NCBI GenBank assembly: GCA_030037545.1
Contig: JASHRF010000094.1
Coordinates: forward strand, 1-37,522
Length of the DNA: 37,522 nt
Source: Acidobacteriaceae bacterium
GTDB taxonomy: Bacteria; Acidobacteriota; Terriglobia; Terriglobales; Acidobacteriaceae
Reading direction: 5' to 3'
Each line of letters begins with the position of its first letter. Positions within the stretch are counted from its first letter, which is position 1. The position numbers and the translations under genes were made by a program. Under the pieces are notes generated by a model. The model was not told the DNA's origin. It worked only from the letters and a program-made list of their open reading frames with translations, and did not search any database. Shown one piece after another: positions 15,116-23,676 of this stretch.

Positions 15116-16108
15116 TCAGCATCCGCCGGAGCCGTGGGCCCGCAGCTCGGCTACAATCTCCTGGGCCGCGGCGCGAGCCTCATCTTCCCGGTCGGGCGGA
15201 AAGCTGACCGCACCCACGCGCGCATGACCTCCGCCTCCGTAGCGCTCGCAAATCTGCGCCAGGTTCACCATCTCTGCGGGATCGGCTTTGGTCCACGGGT
15301 TCGATCCCACGGCCACCTTGGTGCGGAAACTCGACTTCGAAAGCCCGATCGAATAGGTGGCGTGGGGGTACAGGTAGTACGGGATGAACTTGTTGAAACC
15401 CTCCAGCGGATGATCGGTGATGTCGAAAAAGATGGTGCCTTCGCGCTCTTCGGCGCGGCTGCGGATGAGCTCGAGGGCATGGCGATGGCGTTCCAGCAGC
15501 GGCGGCAACAGACGGGCCACGAATGGCTGCTCCAGAACCTGGCCGAGCGGCATTTGCGTAAGCAGCGGAATCAGCCGCGGAATGAACTCCGGCTCCTGCG
15601 TGGACTCGATGATGAGCGTCAGTTTCATGGCCGGCGCAGCCATCTCCACGGCCGCTTCGGGGCTCTCGTATTTTGCGCCGTCCACGATGTCGGCCCAGCG
15701 CACCAGCTCCGCCACCGGCGCGGCGTCAAATCCAAAGCGCGTGGATGCTATGTGGGCGATGAAGCTGGTGCAGGAAGTGTAATTGGGGTCGAAAAATTTG
15801 TGCGCGGCGCAAGCCGCGTCGCGTTGACAGGCCTCGAAGTGCGCGTGGTCGGCGGGCGTAAGAAAAGCAGACAGATGATGATCGAACCACCAGGTGATGC
15901 GTGGCGAAGCCGAGTACTTGAAATCGACGATGGCGTTTTCGTCGCCGCTAAACTGCGACTCGTCGAAGAGCGCGCCCGCCCGGTGCACCAGCCCGTGATA
16001 TTCGTAGCCGGCGTGGGCGGCAATGCGCTCCCTGTGGAAGCGCGAAAACAGCGAGGCTGAGCAAGCTCCGTCGAAACATTTGTCGTGGTAAAAGACGCGA
16101 ACCCGCAA
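15116..16108 (-). CDS. DHH/DHHA1 family phosphoesterase
   Basis: A 330-residue protein of the DHH superfamily, metal-dependent phosphoesterases that include RecJ, NrnA-type nanoRNases and cyclic-dinucleotide phosphodiesterases. The metal-site motifs are YHDKCFDGA (7-15), D62 in the AIVDFKYS strand, and the D76-H77-H78 triad in WWFDHHLSAF. The C-terminal DHHA1 substrate-binding motif is GGGGHARVGAV, with H295. The first motif has Lys-Cys-Phe between its acidic residues, a variation on the usual form. The start is TTG at 16108, eight bases after AGGAG. The exact substrate cannot be told from sequence; small RNA fragments or a nucleotide second messenger are plausible. Confidence 0.85.
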   Translation of the reverse strand: MRVRVFYHDKCFDGACSASLFSRFHRERIAAHAGYEYHGLVHRAGALFDESQFSGDENAIVDFKYSASPRITWWFDHHLSAFLTPADHAHFEACQRDAACAAHKFFDPNYTSCTSFIAHIASTRFGFDAAPVAELVRWADIVDGAKYESPEAAVEMAAPAMKLTLIIESTQEPEFIPRLIPLLTQMPLGQVLEQPFVARLLPPLLERHRHALELIRSRAEEREGTIFFDITDHPLEGFNKFIPYYLYPHATYSIGLSKSSFRTKVAVGSNPWTKADPAEMVNLAQICERYGGGGHARVGAVSFPPDREDEARAAAQEIVAELRAHGSGGC

Positions 16109-16194
16109 AACCTGTGCTCCTGCCCGTCTGCAATTTGAAAACAGCCGGAACTGTTAAGAATCAAGGCAACGGCCAGTTGTGTCAAGGCGAGCGG

Positions 16195-16226
16195 GTGATA
16201 TGTACGAACTTTGGCCCGTACATCAC
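16195..16226. promoter_or_regulatory. Candidate operator: inverted repeat upstream of the EmrB-type exporter
   Basis: TGTACG (16201-16206) and CGTACA (16217-16222) are perfect arms around a 10-base spacer. The symmetry extends outward as GTGAT...ATCAC with a two-base offset. It lies about 130 bp before the exporter start and about 90 bp before the divergent DHH gene, a fitting position for a repressor of either. No regulator gene is adjacent. Confidence 0.45.
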
Positions 16227-16243
16227 GCTCCCACTGAAATGAC

Positions 16244-16260
16244 CGGGGCTTCCGCCCCCG
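16244..16260. repeat. Short G/C hairpin upstream of the exporter
   Basis: CGGGGC, loop TTCC, then GCCCCCG forms a compact hairpin. A similar segment (GGGGTGGTTTCCGCCCCC) occurs at 35053-35070 before the His-rich gene pair, so it may be another interspersed element. Confidence 0.35.
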
Positions 16261-16354
16261 AGCGACTGCATACCTAGCCTGTTACCCGCCTGTGGTCCCG
16301 CGCACACCCTTCCTGGGCTCCATCGTTTACCCTCAAAACGATCCCATTCTCAAG

Positions 16355-17935
16355 ATGACGACCGACGCCCCCCACGCCCGCTACCCGCTTACCCAGGGCG
16401 TGAACCCGTGGTTGGTGACGGTCTCCGTCATGCTGCCCACGTTCATGGAGGTGCTGGACACGGCCATCGCCTCGGTCGCCCTGCCCTACATCGCCGGCTC
16501 GCTCTCCGCTTCCAACTCTGAAGCTACCTGGGTGCTCACCAGCTACCTGGTAGCCAACGCCGTCATCCTGCCCGCGTCCAACTGGTTTGCGCGCCGCTTC
16601 GGCCGCAAGCGCTTCCTGCTCACCTGCGTCATCATCTTCACCGTCGCCTCGTTTTTCTGCGGCGCTGCGCCTTCACTGGCCATCATCCTGCTGGCGCGCA
16701 TCCTGCAAGGCGCGGGAGGCGGGGCGCTGCAGCCACTATCGCAATCCATCCTGCTGGAAAGCTTCCCGCCCGCCGAGCGCTCCAAATCCATGGCCGCCTA
16801 CGGCCTGGGCATCGTGGTCGCGCCGGTGCTGGGTCCCACCCTGGGCGGCTGGCTTACCGATACCTTCAGTTGGCGCTACGCCTTCTACATCAATATCCCG
16901 GTCGGCATCCTGGCCGTCATCATGATCAGCCGCTTCGTGCACGACCCACCCTACATCAAGCACGCCAAGGTGGGCGCCTTCGACAACATCGGCTTCGGCC
17001 TGCTCATCGTGTGGACCGGCTGCCTGCAAGTGGTCCTAGACAAGGGCCAGGAGGACGACTGGTTCGGCGCGCTCTGGGTGCGCTGGGCCGTGGCCGCCCT
17101 CATCGTCGCCCTGGTGCTGTGGATCTGGCGCTCCTGGTCGAACCCCAGAGGCCTGGTCGACCTGCACATCCTCAAAGACCGCAACTTCCGCACCGGCTGC
17201 TTCATGATCGCGCTGCTGGGCATGTGCATTTACATCACCATCGCCATCCTGCCCCTTTACTACCAGGAAATTATGGGCTACACCGCCTTTGCTGCGGGCC
17301 TTATTGTTGGCCCGCGCGGCATCGGCTCGTTCGTCGGCTCGCCCATCATCGGCTTCCTGGGTTCGCGCGTGGACAACCGCAAGCTGCTTTCCCTCGGCTT
17401 TCTCGGTTTTGCCGTATGCTCGTATATCTTCGGCATGGTGAATCTCGACATCGGCCCCTTCACGCTGCTGCTGCCCATTACGCTCACCGGGTTCGCCCTG
17501 AGTTTTGTATTTGTCCCGCTCGCCACCATGACCACCTTGACCATTCCCAATCCGCAAATGGGCAACGCCACAGGGCTCTTCAATATGCTGCGCAACATCG
17601 GCGGCTCGGTGGGCATTGCTATGGCGACCACCGCGCTCATCCGCCGCGCCGATCTGCATCAGACCTACCTGGTCGAGCACCTGTCGCCAGCCAGCCCCGT
17701 GCTGCAGCAGAAATCCGCTGTGCTTGCCGTGTATCTCGGTCATCAGGTGGGCCCGGCCGCCGCGCGCCCCGGCTCCTTTGGCCTGATTTATGGCCAACTG
17801 GTGCAGCAGGCGTCACTGCTGGCCTATGTGGATGTGTTTCGCTGGACGGCGGTGCTGGCCCTCTTCTGCGCCGCCGCCACGTGGCTCTTCAAAAAACCGC
17901 CCAAGCACGTGCATGCTCCGCCGGGGGCGCACTGA
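16355..17935 (+). CDS. MFS multidrug exporter, DHA2 family (EmrB/QacA type)
   Basis: A 526-residue proton-driven exporter of the inner membrane with about 14 predicted helices. The family markers are MLPTFMEVLDTAIASVALPYIAG in helix 1, motif A ASNWFARRFGRKRF, ARILQGAGGGALQPL, and the antiporter motif C in GIVVAPVLGPTLGGWLTD. The start is taken as the ATG at 16355, which leaves the usual short cytoplasmic tail; an upstream GTG at 16292 would add 21 residues unlike the family. There is no good ribosome binding site. No EmrA-type membrane-fusion or outer-membrane partner gene is adjacent, so it may work alone or with distant partners. Confidence 0.88.
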   Translation: MTTDAPHARYPLTQGVNPWLVTVSVMLPTFMEVLDTAIASVALPYIAGSLSASNSEATWVLTSYLVANAVILPASNWFARRFGRKRFLLTCVIIFTVASFFCGAAPSLAIILLARILQGAGGGALQPLSQSILLESFPPAERSKSMAAYGLGIVVAPVLGPTLGGWLTDTFSWRYAFYINIPVGILAVIMISRFVHDPPYIKHAKVGAFDNIGFGLLIVWTGCLQVVLDKGQEDDWFGALWVRWAVAALIVALVLWIWRSWSNPRGLVDLHILKDRNFRTGCFMIALLGMCIYITIAILPLYYQEIMGYTAFAAGLIVGPRGIGSFVGSPIIGFLGSRVDNRKLLSLGFLGFAVCSYIFGMVNLDIGPFTLLLPITLTGFALSFVFVPLATMTTLTIPNPQMGNATGLFNMLRNIGGSVGIAMATTALIRRADLHQTYLVEHLSPASPVLQQKSAVLAVYLGHQVGPAAARPGSFGLIYGQLVQQASLLAYVDVFRWTAVLALFCAAATWLFKKPPKHVHAPPGAH

Positions 17936-17939
17936 CGCA

Positions 17940-17979
17940 CTGAAAGACTCCCAGAGGGAGCAAAGAGAGCAGCCGAAAG
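17940..17979. repeat. Weak octamer array after the exporter gene
   Basis: CTGAAAGA, CTCCCAGA, GGGAGCAA, AGAGAGCA and GCCGAAAG follow the stop with an 8-bp period. The units are less alike than in the other arrays. Confidence 0.3.
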
Positions 17980-18015
17980 ACCCATGCTATGATTCATGCC
18001 GCGCAGGACATAAAC

Positions 18016-18801
18016 ATGAAACGAGCAGCCTATTTCATCGCATGCATCACAGCCGTCGCGATCTGCAATTCCCAGACGAATAACGCTGCCTCCAGCTCGA
18101 ATCTGAGCAGATTTTCCTCGGCTCAGCTCCAAGCCTGTTACGAGGACAAGAGCATCTGCGGCACTTCCGATTCCTACGCGATCTCCGATGAACTCACGAA
18201 GCGACTCCCCGCCTTCTCGACAGAGCAGCTCGTCGCCTGCTTTGGGGATTGGAAAATCTGCGGCGTGGAGAATGACGTTGAGACAGGTTGGGCGGTTTCA
18301 AGAGAGGTCGCTCGCCGCGGTCAACCAGACCGGCTGCTTGCGGCCTATTGGACCCAGAAGGACGAAGATGTTCGGGATGGGATTGTCCACGCCGCTTACT
18401 GGCTCAAGACACCCGAAGTGCAGACCTTCATGAAGAAAGTTCTCGCGACGGGTCAAGGCAATGAGGATGACCTTTATTGGCCGGCAGATTACCTGGCGAA
18501 AAGTTGCGACTCGGACGGTCTCAAGTGGCTCAGCGAACGCCAAGACCGTCCGGAAGGCTGTATACTCTGGGCGCCCACCGTCGCCCTATTCGGAAAATGC
18601 AAGTATCGCCCCGCTATCCCTTATCTCATCGAGAACTCGCTTCAGGATGCTTGTCTAAATATTGTGGACGCAGCGGCGGAAGACCTGCATAAGATGTACC
18701 CTGAAGGCCCCAGGGCGTTCCACACGCTCGAAGACGCGCAGAACTACTACTGCAGGCTGGCGAAGCAAGAGGGTATTCACGTAGCCTGCGAGGCGAAATA
18801 G
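18016..18801 (+). CDS. Exported protein with internal Cys-containing repeats, unknown function
   Basis: A 261-residue protein. From the ATG at 18016 (AGGA about eight bases upstream) it begins with a signal peptide, MKRAAYFIACITAVAIC, ending near the Ser/Asn-rich NSQTNNAASSS. Cys17 could be read as a lipobox but the context is poor. Two repeats follow: SRFSSAQLQACYEDKSICG and PAFSTEQLVACFGDWKICG, each with a paired Cys. After them comes a helical region that may be HEAT/Sel1-like. Later cysteines (KSCDSD, EGCIL, GKCKY, DACL, YYCRL) suggest disulfide bonds outside the cytoplasm. Codon use is less G/C-rich than its neighbours, hinting at a more recent arrival. No family is recognised. Confidence 0.65.
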   Translation: MKRAAYFIACITAVAICNSQTNNAASSSNLSRFSSAQLQACYEDKSICGTSDSYAISDELTKRLPAFSTEQLVACFGDWKICGVENDVETGWAVSREVARRGQPDRLLAAYWTQKDEDVRDGIVHAAYWLKTPEVQTFMKKVLATGQGNEDDLYWPADYLAKSCDSDGLKWLSERQDRPEGCILWAPTVALFGKCKYRPAIPYLIENSLQDACLNIVDAAAEDLHKMYPEGPRAFHTLEDAQNYYCRLAKQEGIHVACEAK

Positions 18802-18965
18802 CTTCCCGGGCAACCCTGATTCTCGTCCCCGCCTCTATCCATCGTTGAAGCCGCGGTCCCGTCGCGCGCTTCATCTTCACGGGCAGGGGCGGGAGGTTTT
18901 CGCGATTTCCCTCCCTTGCCGGCGGCGAAGGAGAATCGCAATGGCAGCCGCCGAGACCCTGCCCG

Positions 18966-19583
18966 TTATTCCACCAGCGGCACAAACCGCCGCTTCTTTT
19001 CGTCGTAACACTCGATGCGCCCGCTGCGGATGTCGTAGTACCAGCCGTGCACGGTGAGCTGACCCTGCTGCACGGCCCAGCGTACGGACGGCTGCGCTTT
19101 CAGGTTTTGAAGCTGTGCCACCACGTTGCCGCGGATCAGCGACGCCAGCTCGGCGGCTTCGCCGTCCGCCGGGTTCAGAGGCTGGCGGTGGCTGAATGCC
19201 GCTTCCAGGTGGAGCAACCAGCGGCGCACCTTGGGCAATCCGTCCAGCTCTTTACGGTCCACGGCGGCTTTCAGCGCTCCGCAGTCGGAGTGCCCGCATA
19301 CGATTGCGTGCTTCACCTTGAGCACCTCGACCGCATACTCGATGGCCGCCGTTATACCGTCCACATCCGCTCCAGTCACCGGCACCACGTTGCCGGCGTT
19401 GCGGGCGATGAACAGATCGCCGGGGCCGGTGCCCAGAATCAGGTCGGGCAGTACCCGCGAATCGGAGCAGGTAATAAACAGCCACTCCGGCGCCTGCCAC
19501 TCGGCCAGCGCAAGAAAATTCCGTTCCCGCTCCGGAAATACCTCGGCCAGGAATCGCTTGTACCCCTCAATCAGCCGTTCCAT
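18966..19583 (-). CDS. Beta-class carbonic anhydrase
   Basis: Interconverts CO2 and bicarbonate in the cytosol. The 205-residue protein has the beta-class zinc site: C39, D41 and R43 in TCSDSRV, and H98 and C101 in VCGHSDCGALK. The conserved FIARNAGNVVP and the C-terminal VHGWYYDIRSGRIECYD are also present. The D41-R43 dyad is intact, so it is presumably active. The ATG at 19583-19581 has AGGAGGG directly upstream. It sits 79 bp downstream of the O-methyltransferase, separated by an octamer array, and converges with the exported repeat protein. Confidence 0.93.
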   Translation of the reverse strand: MERLIEGYKRFLAEVFPERERNFLALAEWQAPEWLFITCSDSRVLPDLILGTGPGDLFIARNAGNVVPVTGADVDGITAAIEYAVEVLKVKHAIVCGHSDCGALKAAVDRKELDGLPKVRRWLLHLEAAFSHRQPLNPADGEAAELASLIRGNVVAQLQNLKAQPSVRWAVQQGQLTVHGWYYDIRSGRIECYDEKKRRFVPLVE

Positions 19584-19617
19584 CTTACCCTCCTGGCCGA
19601 CGCATTCGCCACATCCG

Positions 19618-19657
19618 CGCTAACTTGCTAATCGGCGAAGCCGAGCTAACTCGCTGT
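19618..19657. repeat. Octamer array between the carbonic anhydrase and O-methyltransferase genes
   Basis: CGCTAACT, TGCTAATC, GGCGAAGC, CGAGCTAA and CTCGCTGT run with an 8-bp period. The first two units are near-identical to those at 5692-5707. The palindrome CGGCGAAGCCG is embedded at 19633-19643. Confidence 0.6.
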
Positions 19658-19662
19658 CTTTA

Positions 19663-20373
19663 TCAAATATGTTCCTTCTCTGCTTGGAACTCGGGCTCAC
19701 GCACGACCGCGATCGCGAATCCGTCATAGCCCTTGGCGCCCACATTCTGCAGAGCCGTAGCGCTCAGGCGCGAATCGGCCCCCATCCGCTCGAACATCCG
19801 CCGCGTGCCTTGTACATCGGCATCGGCGCTCGCGGCATCAATCACCTTCCCCTCGCGCACCACGTTGTCCACAACAATAACTGTCCCGGGCCGCGAAAGC
19901 TTGATCGCCCATTCAAGATACCCGGGATTATTAGGCTTGTCTGCGTCGATAAAGATGAAATCGAATGGCGCGGAGGGTGCGAGCGTGGGCAGCGTGTCGA
20001 GCGCGGCGCCCAGGCGAATCTCGACCCGGTCGCACACGCCCGCATTTTCGAAGTTCTTGCGCGCGACCTCCGCGTGCCGCGGCTCGTACTCGAGTGACCA
20101 AATGCGCCCGCCATCGGGCAGCGCGCGTGCCATCCAGATGGTGCTGTAGCCCCCCAGCAGGCCGATCTCAAGCACCCGGCGCGGCTGCAGCATCTGCACC
20201 AGCACCTGCAGAAACTTGCCCTGGAGCGGAGTGACATCGATGGCCGGCAGATGGGCTTCGCGATTGGCGGTGAGCGCCGCATCGAGCTGCGCGTCGACAG
20301 GCACCAGCAGATCGCCAAAATAGTTATCAACGGCGACCCACACGTCAGGCGGTGGAGTTTTTTCGGCAGGCAT
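19663..20373 (-). CDS. SAM-dependent O-methyltransferase (family 3, CCoAOMT-like)
   Basis: A 236-residue class I methyltransferase. The SAM-binding motif I is VLEIGLLGGYSTIWMARALP (about 67-86), followed by an acidic strand SLEYEPRHAEVARKNFENAG. The metal-binding block FDFIFIDADKPNNPGYLEWA and IVVDNVVREGKV are typical of the cation-dependent caffeoyl-CoA/catechol O-methyltransferase group. The ATG at 20373-20371 is chosen; longer frames would run back through the upstream gene. It begins one base after the polyprenyl synthase stop, so the two are translationally coupled. The acceptor is unknown; coupling to an isoprenoid gene suggests, without proving, quinone or lipid chemistry. Confidence 0.88.
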   Translation of the reverse strand: MPAEKTPPPDVWVAVDNYFGDLLVPVDAQLDAALTANREAHLPAIDVTPLQGKFLQVLVQMLQPRRVLEIGLLGGYSTIWMARALPDGGRIWSLEYEPRHAEVARKNFENAGVCDRVEIRLGAALDTLPTLAPSAPFDFIFIDADKPNNPGYLEWAIKLSRPGTVIVVDNVVREGKVIDAASADADVQGTRRMFERMGADSRLSATALQNVGAKGYDGFAIAVVREPEFQAEKEHI

Positions 20374-20374
20374 G

Positions 20375-21364
20375 TTATTTATCCCGTGCGACCACAAACT
20401 CGGGCACCCAAAGCAGGGCGCGCTTGAACTCCGAATCGGGCAGTAGCGCCAGCGCTTGGCGCGATTGACCCGCATAGCGGTCGGCCGCGGCCATGGCATA
20501 TTCCACGCTCCCGTTGCGGACCAGGATCTCCTGAATCTGCTGGCGGCTCACATTTTCAAAACTGCGATCGTCGAGAACGCGCTGAATGGTTTTGCGGTCC
20601 ACCGCCGTGCCGTGGTCGAAGGCGTGAATCACGGCCAGCGTGGCCTTGCCCTCGCGCAGATCGCTGGCCACCGGCTTGCCCAGCACTTCCTCGGTGGCCG
20701 TCAGATCCAGCACGTCGTCTACAATCTGAAAAGCCAGCCCCACGGCGCGCCCGTATGCGGCCAAGCTCGTTTCTTCGCTCTCGCTCGCGCCGGCCAGCAC
20801 CGAACCCATGCGCATCGAAACCGAAAACAGGCAGGCCGTCTTACGGAAAATCAGATCGTAATACTCAGCTTCCGACACCGGCCTGCCGAGCTTTTGAATT
20901 TGCAGCAGCTCACCCTCTACCATCTGCTGGGTAAGGCCGACGATCTGCTCCAGGATGCGCAGGCTCTTTTCTTCGAGGGCCACGCGGAAGGCCTGCATGT
21001 ACAGCCAGTCGCCGGCCAGCACACATTTCTCGTTGCCCCAGGTAGTATTGGCGGAAGGACGGCCGCGCCGCGTGTTGGCGCCGTCGATAATATCGTCGTG
21101 CACCAGCGTGGCCGTGTGCACCATCTCCACCACTGCGCCCAGGCGGATTGCGCTGTAGCCGAAGTACCCGAGCTGGTGGGCCGACAGCAGCAGCAGCGAT
21201 GGACGAAGCCGCTTGCCGCCGCCTTCGCGCAGGTATTCGGCAATCTCCGTGATGGTGCTGACGCTGGAGGCAGCGTCGCGCCCCAACTCCTGCTCAATGG
21301 CCACCAGGTCTTCGCGCAGCAGATCGAAAACCTCCCGCGCCGTCGCTATGGTGAGTGTGCTCAA
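20375..21364 (-). CDS. Polyprenyl diphosphate synthase (long-chain, IspB/HepT type)
   Basis: Extends allylic diphosphates with isopentenyl diphosphate to make the side chain of quinones or a lipid carrier. The 329-residue protein has the first aspartate-rich motif D90-D91-x2-D94 (VHDDIIDG) and the second D216-D217-x2-D220 (IVDDVLD), with GGGKRLRP at 48-55 as the diphosphate-binding block. Small residues before the first motif suit a long product, probably the menaquinone tail. The start is TTG at 21364: upstream is a stop and no other start codon, and GGAGGG lies just before it. It forms a pair with the O-methyltransferase and follows yajQ by 55 bp. Confidence 0.9.
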   Translation of the reverse strand: MSTLTIATAREVFDLLREDLVAIEQELGRDAASSVSTITEIAEYLREGGGKRLRPSLLLLSAHQLGYFGYSAIRLGAVVEMVHTATLVHDDIIDGANTRRGRPSANTTWGNEKCVLAGDWLYMQAFRVALEEKSLRILEQIVGLTQQMVEGELLQIQKLGRPVSEAEYYDLIFRKTACLFSVSMRMGSVLAGASESEETSLAAYGRAVGLAFQIVDDVLDLTATEEVLGKPVASDLREGKATLAVIHAFDHGTAVDRKTIQRVLDDRSFENVSRQQIQEILVRNGSVEYAMAAADRYAGQSRQALALLPDSEFKRALLWVPEFVVARDK

Positions 21365-21419
21365 AGCCCTCCAATTCCCAAAGCGTAGTTACGAAGACGA
21401 GTTCTATGTTAATCGCTGC

Positions 21420-21920
21420 TTAGTTGGTGCGGTAATTTGTGAATTGCAATTCCACGCCCATATCGCGACCGCGCAGCATAGCGATGATCGACTGCAGCTC
21501 GTCGCGGTCTTTGCTCGACACTCTCACAGTATCGCCCTGAATGCTGGCCTGCGCCTTCTTTTTCGCGTCCTTGATCAGGCGCACAATCTCCTTGGCCTTT
21601 TCCGCCGAGATGCCCTGCTGCAGACTGATCTTCTGGCGCACGCTCTGCCCCGCCGCCGGCTCGATTTTTCCGTAGGTCAAGTTCTTGAGCGAGACCCCGC
21701 GCTTCACCAGTTTCTGGCTGAGAATGTCTTTCACCGCCTCCAGCTTGTACTCATTCGCAGAAGCAAGCTGGATGGCGTCATGGCCCTCGAGTTTGACCTC
21801 CGAGTGCGAATCTTTCAGGTCAAAGCGCTGATGGATTTCCTTAAGCGCCTGGTCGATGGCGTTGCGAACTTCCTGAATGTCCACCTTGCTGACGATATCG
21901 AATGAGTTGTCCTGGGCCAT
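21420..21920 (-). CDS. yajQ: YajQ family nucleotide-binding protein
   Basis: A 166-residue cytosolic protein matching YajQ over its whole length. It opens with DNSFDIVSKVDIQEVRNAID and continues with RFDLKDSHSEVKL, GIEPAAG-like KIEPAAGQSVRQKISLQQGIS and KKKAQASIQGDTVRVSSKDRDELQ, ending LQFTNYR. Homologues bind tRNA or GTP in vitro, and some bind cyclic di-GMP and act as transcription co-factors. Which applies here is unknown. The start is the ATG at 21920-21918. It lies between tatD (58 bp upstream) and the polyprenyl synthase. Confidence 0.93.
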   Translation of the reverse strand: MAQDNSFDIVSKVDIQEVRNAIDQALKEIHQRFDLKDSHSEVKLEGHDAIQLASANEYKLEAVKDILSQKLVKRGVSLKNLTYGKIEPAAGQSVRQKISLQQGISAEKAKEIVRLIKDAKKKAQASIQGDTVRVSSKDRDELQSIIAMLRGRDMGVELQFTNYRTN

Positions 21921-21977
21921 ACTTCCCGTACCTCAGACTTCACCAAATGGCTGCCGCATGCAATGCCAGTACCAGTT

Positions 21978-22811
21978 TCACACGGCGGGCGGGAGATGGA
22001 ACAGCCGGATAAAGTTTTTCGTGGTAACGGTGGCAATCTCCGCAGCCTCCACACGAAGCAGCTCAGCCATCGTCCGGGCCGTCTCCGCTACCCACGCCGG
22101 CTCGTTGCGTTTGCCCCGATGGGGTGCTGGCGCCAGCCATGGCGCATCGGTTTCCACCAGCAGGCTTTCCAGTGGCACGCGTGCGGCTACTTCGCGCAGC
22201 GCCTGCGCCTTGGGATAGGTGATGTTACCGGCGAATGAAATCAGAAAGCCCAGCTCCAGCGATCGCCGTACCTGTTCCCATCCTGCGCCGAAGCAGTGCA
22301 TGATGCCTCCCAGCCCGGTGCGCCGCCAATGCTCGTCCAAAACCGGAAAAAGATCGTCCCACGCATCGTCGCTACCTTCCTTGGCGCGGCAATGGATGGC
22401 GATGGGCCGCTTGCGTGCAGCCGCAACTTCAAGCTGGCAAATCAGCCCGGCGCGCTGCACGTCGTGCTGCGCGCCCTCGTGATAGTAATCCAGGCCAATC
22501 TCCCCGCAGGCAATCACCTCCGGCTCGGCCAGCAGCGCATCGAGCCCGGCCAGCACCTGTTGGTCAATCTCATGAGTGTTGTGCGGATAGACGCCGGCAC
22601 TCGCATAGAGCTGCGGAAGTGCCGTGCCCGCTGACCGCCGCGCATTGAATTCGCGGCACAGATCTCGGGCCTGGTGCATCTCTGTCGGACCTTCGCCAAT
22701 ACCGATGGAAAGTACCGCGCCCACGCCGGCTTCCGCGGCACGAGTCAGCATGGCCGCGCGGTCTTCCTCATAGCGCAGGCTGTCAAGATGGGCATGGGAG
22801 TCAATCAGCAA
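21978..22811 (-). CDS. tatD: TatD family metal-dependent hydrolase / DNase
   Basis: A TIM-barrel metallo-hydrolase; TatD-type enzymes act as 3'-5' exonucleases in DNA repair and turnover. The metal ligands are visible in order: H6 and H8 in LIDSHAHLD, the Glu in ACGEIGLDYYHEG, the His in IAIHCRAK, the His in GIMHCFGAG, and the Asp in LLVETDAPWLAP. I chose the TTG at 22811, giving the usual MLIDSHAHLD start about six bases after GGAG; a GTG at 22871 would add 20 unrelated residues. It lies 96 bp after riboflavin synthase on the same strand. Confidence 0.92.
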   Translation of the reverse strand: MLIDSHAHLDSLRYEEDRAAMLTRAAEAGVGAVLSIGIGEGPTEMHQARDLCREFNARRSAGTALPQLYASAGVYPHNTHEIDQQVLAGLDALLAEPEVIACGEIGLDYYHEGAQHDVQRAGLICQLEVAAARKRPIAIHCRAKEGSDDAWDDLFPVLDEHWRRTGLGGIMHCFGAGWEQVRRSLELGFLISFAGNITYPKAQALREVAARVPLESLLVETDAPWLAPAPHRGKRNEPAWVAETARTMAELLRVEAAEIATVTTKNFIRLFHLPPAV

Positions 22812-22907
22812 AGCCTTCTCCGCGGGCCCAGTTTGCGGCCTACTCCAGTCTCTCAGCGAGGGCGCACCCACGTCACGCCGATTTCGGCTGCCCGCTGTGC
22901 CTTGTCT

Positions 22908-23582
22908 TCAAAACCCGTTTGCCACCAGCCAGCTCGCGGTCAGTTCGAACTCCGGCTTTTTCGCGGACTGCATCTGCATGGCGGCCAGTTTTACCAGCAC
23001 ATCGGCCTCGATGTTTACCAGAGCGCCGACGGAGAGCGTGTGCAAATTGGTTCGCCAATAGGTCAGCGGGAGAATCGCAATGGAGATTGCCTCGCCATCG
23101 AAATCCGCAATGGTCAGGCTGATGCCTTCCACGGCCACCGATCCCTTGGGTACCATCCACTGCCGCACGTTTTCGGGGACGCGCACCTTCAGCGTCCAGT
23201 CAGTGGTCTGGCGGTCGAAATCGGGACGGGTTTCGGGAATCACCGGATCGAGCGCGGTCATCACGCCGGTTCCGTCCACATGTCCCTGCACGATATGCCC
23301 GCCCAGTGGGCTGCCGGCTGCCGTTGGCAGCTCCAGATTCAGCCGTGCGCCGGGCTGGAGCGTGCCCAGCGAAGTGCGGTTTAGCGTCTCCTGCGCCAGG
23401 TCGGCGTGAAAGTAGATTGGATCGGGTTCGAGCGTGGTCAGGCACACGCCGCTCACTCCCAGCGAATCGCCCTCGCGCAGTCGCGCCGCAATCCCCGGCG
23501 CCTCAATGGTAACGCGCCGCACACCGCCGCGATCGACCAGTCCAATCAGCGTCCCGGTCTGCTCAATGATGCCTGTGAACAT
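22908..23582 (-). CDS. ribE: Riboflavin synthase, alpha subunit
   Basis: Converts two molecules of 6,7-dimethyl-8-ribityllumazine into riboflavin, the last step of the pathway. The 224-residue protein is made of two similar beta-barrel lumazine-binding domains. The N-terminus MFTGIIEQTG is the family signature, followed by GDSLGVSGVCLT in the first barrel, GGHIVQGHVDGTG at the start of the second, and KGSVAVEGISLTIAD as its matching block. The ATG is at 23582-23580. No other rib genes are in the window, so it is separated from the rest of the pathway. A repeat-filled 166-bp gap precedes it. Confidence 0.95.
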   Translation of the reverse strand: MFTGIIEQTGTLIGLVDRGGVRRVTIEAPGIAARLREGDSLGVSGVCLTTLEPDPIYFHADLAQETLNRTSLGTLQPGARLNLELPTAAGSPLGGHIVQGHVDGTGVMTALDPVIPETRPDFDRQTTDWTLKVRVPENVRQWMVPKGSVAVEGISLTIADFDGEAISIAILPLTYWRTNLHTLSVGALVNIEADVLVKLAAMQMQSAKKPEFELTASWLVANGF

Positions 23583-23602
23583 GGGTTCATTCTATGAGAC
23601 AA

Positions 23603-23634
23603 GGGGCCAGGGATTAAGGGACCAAGGGGCTGAG
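23603..23634. repeat. Octamer tandem array upstream of ribE
   Basis: GGGGCCAG, GGATTAAG, GGACCAAG and GGGCTGAG are four consecutive 8-bp units sharing a GGnnnnAG pattern. They lie between ribE and the peroxiredoxin-like gene. Confidence 0.6.
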
Positions 23635-23676
23635 AAGGATTTTGCAAACGAGGAAGCACTTCCGTCCCTCCCCGCC

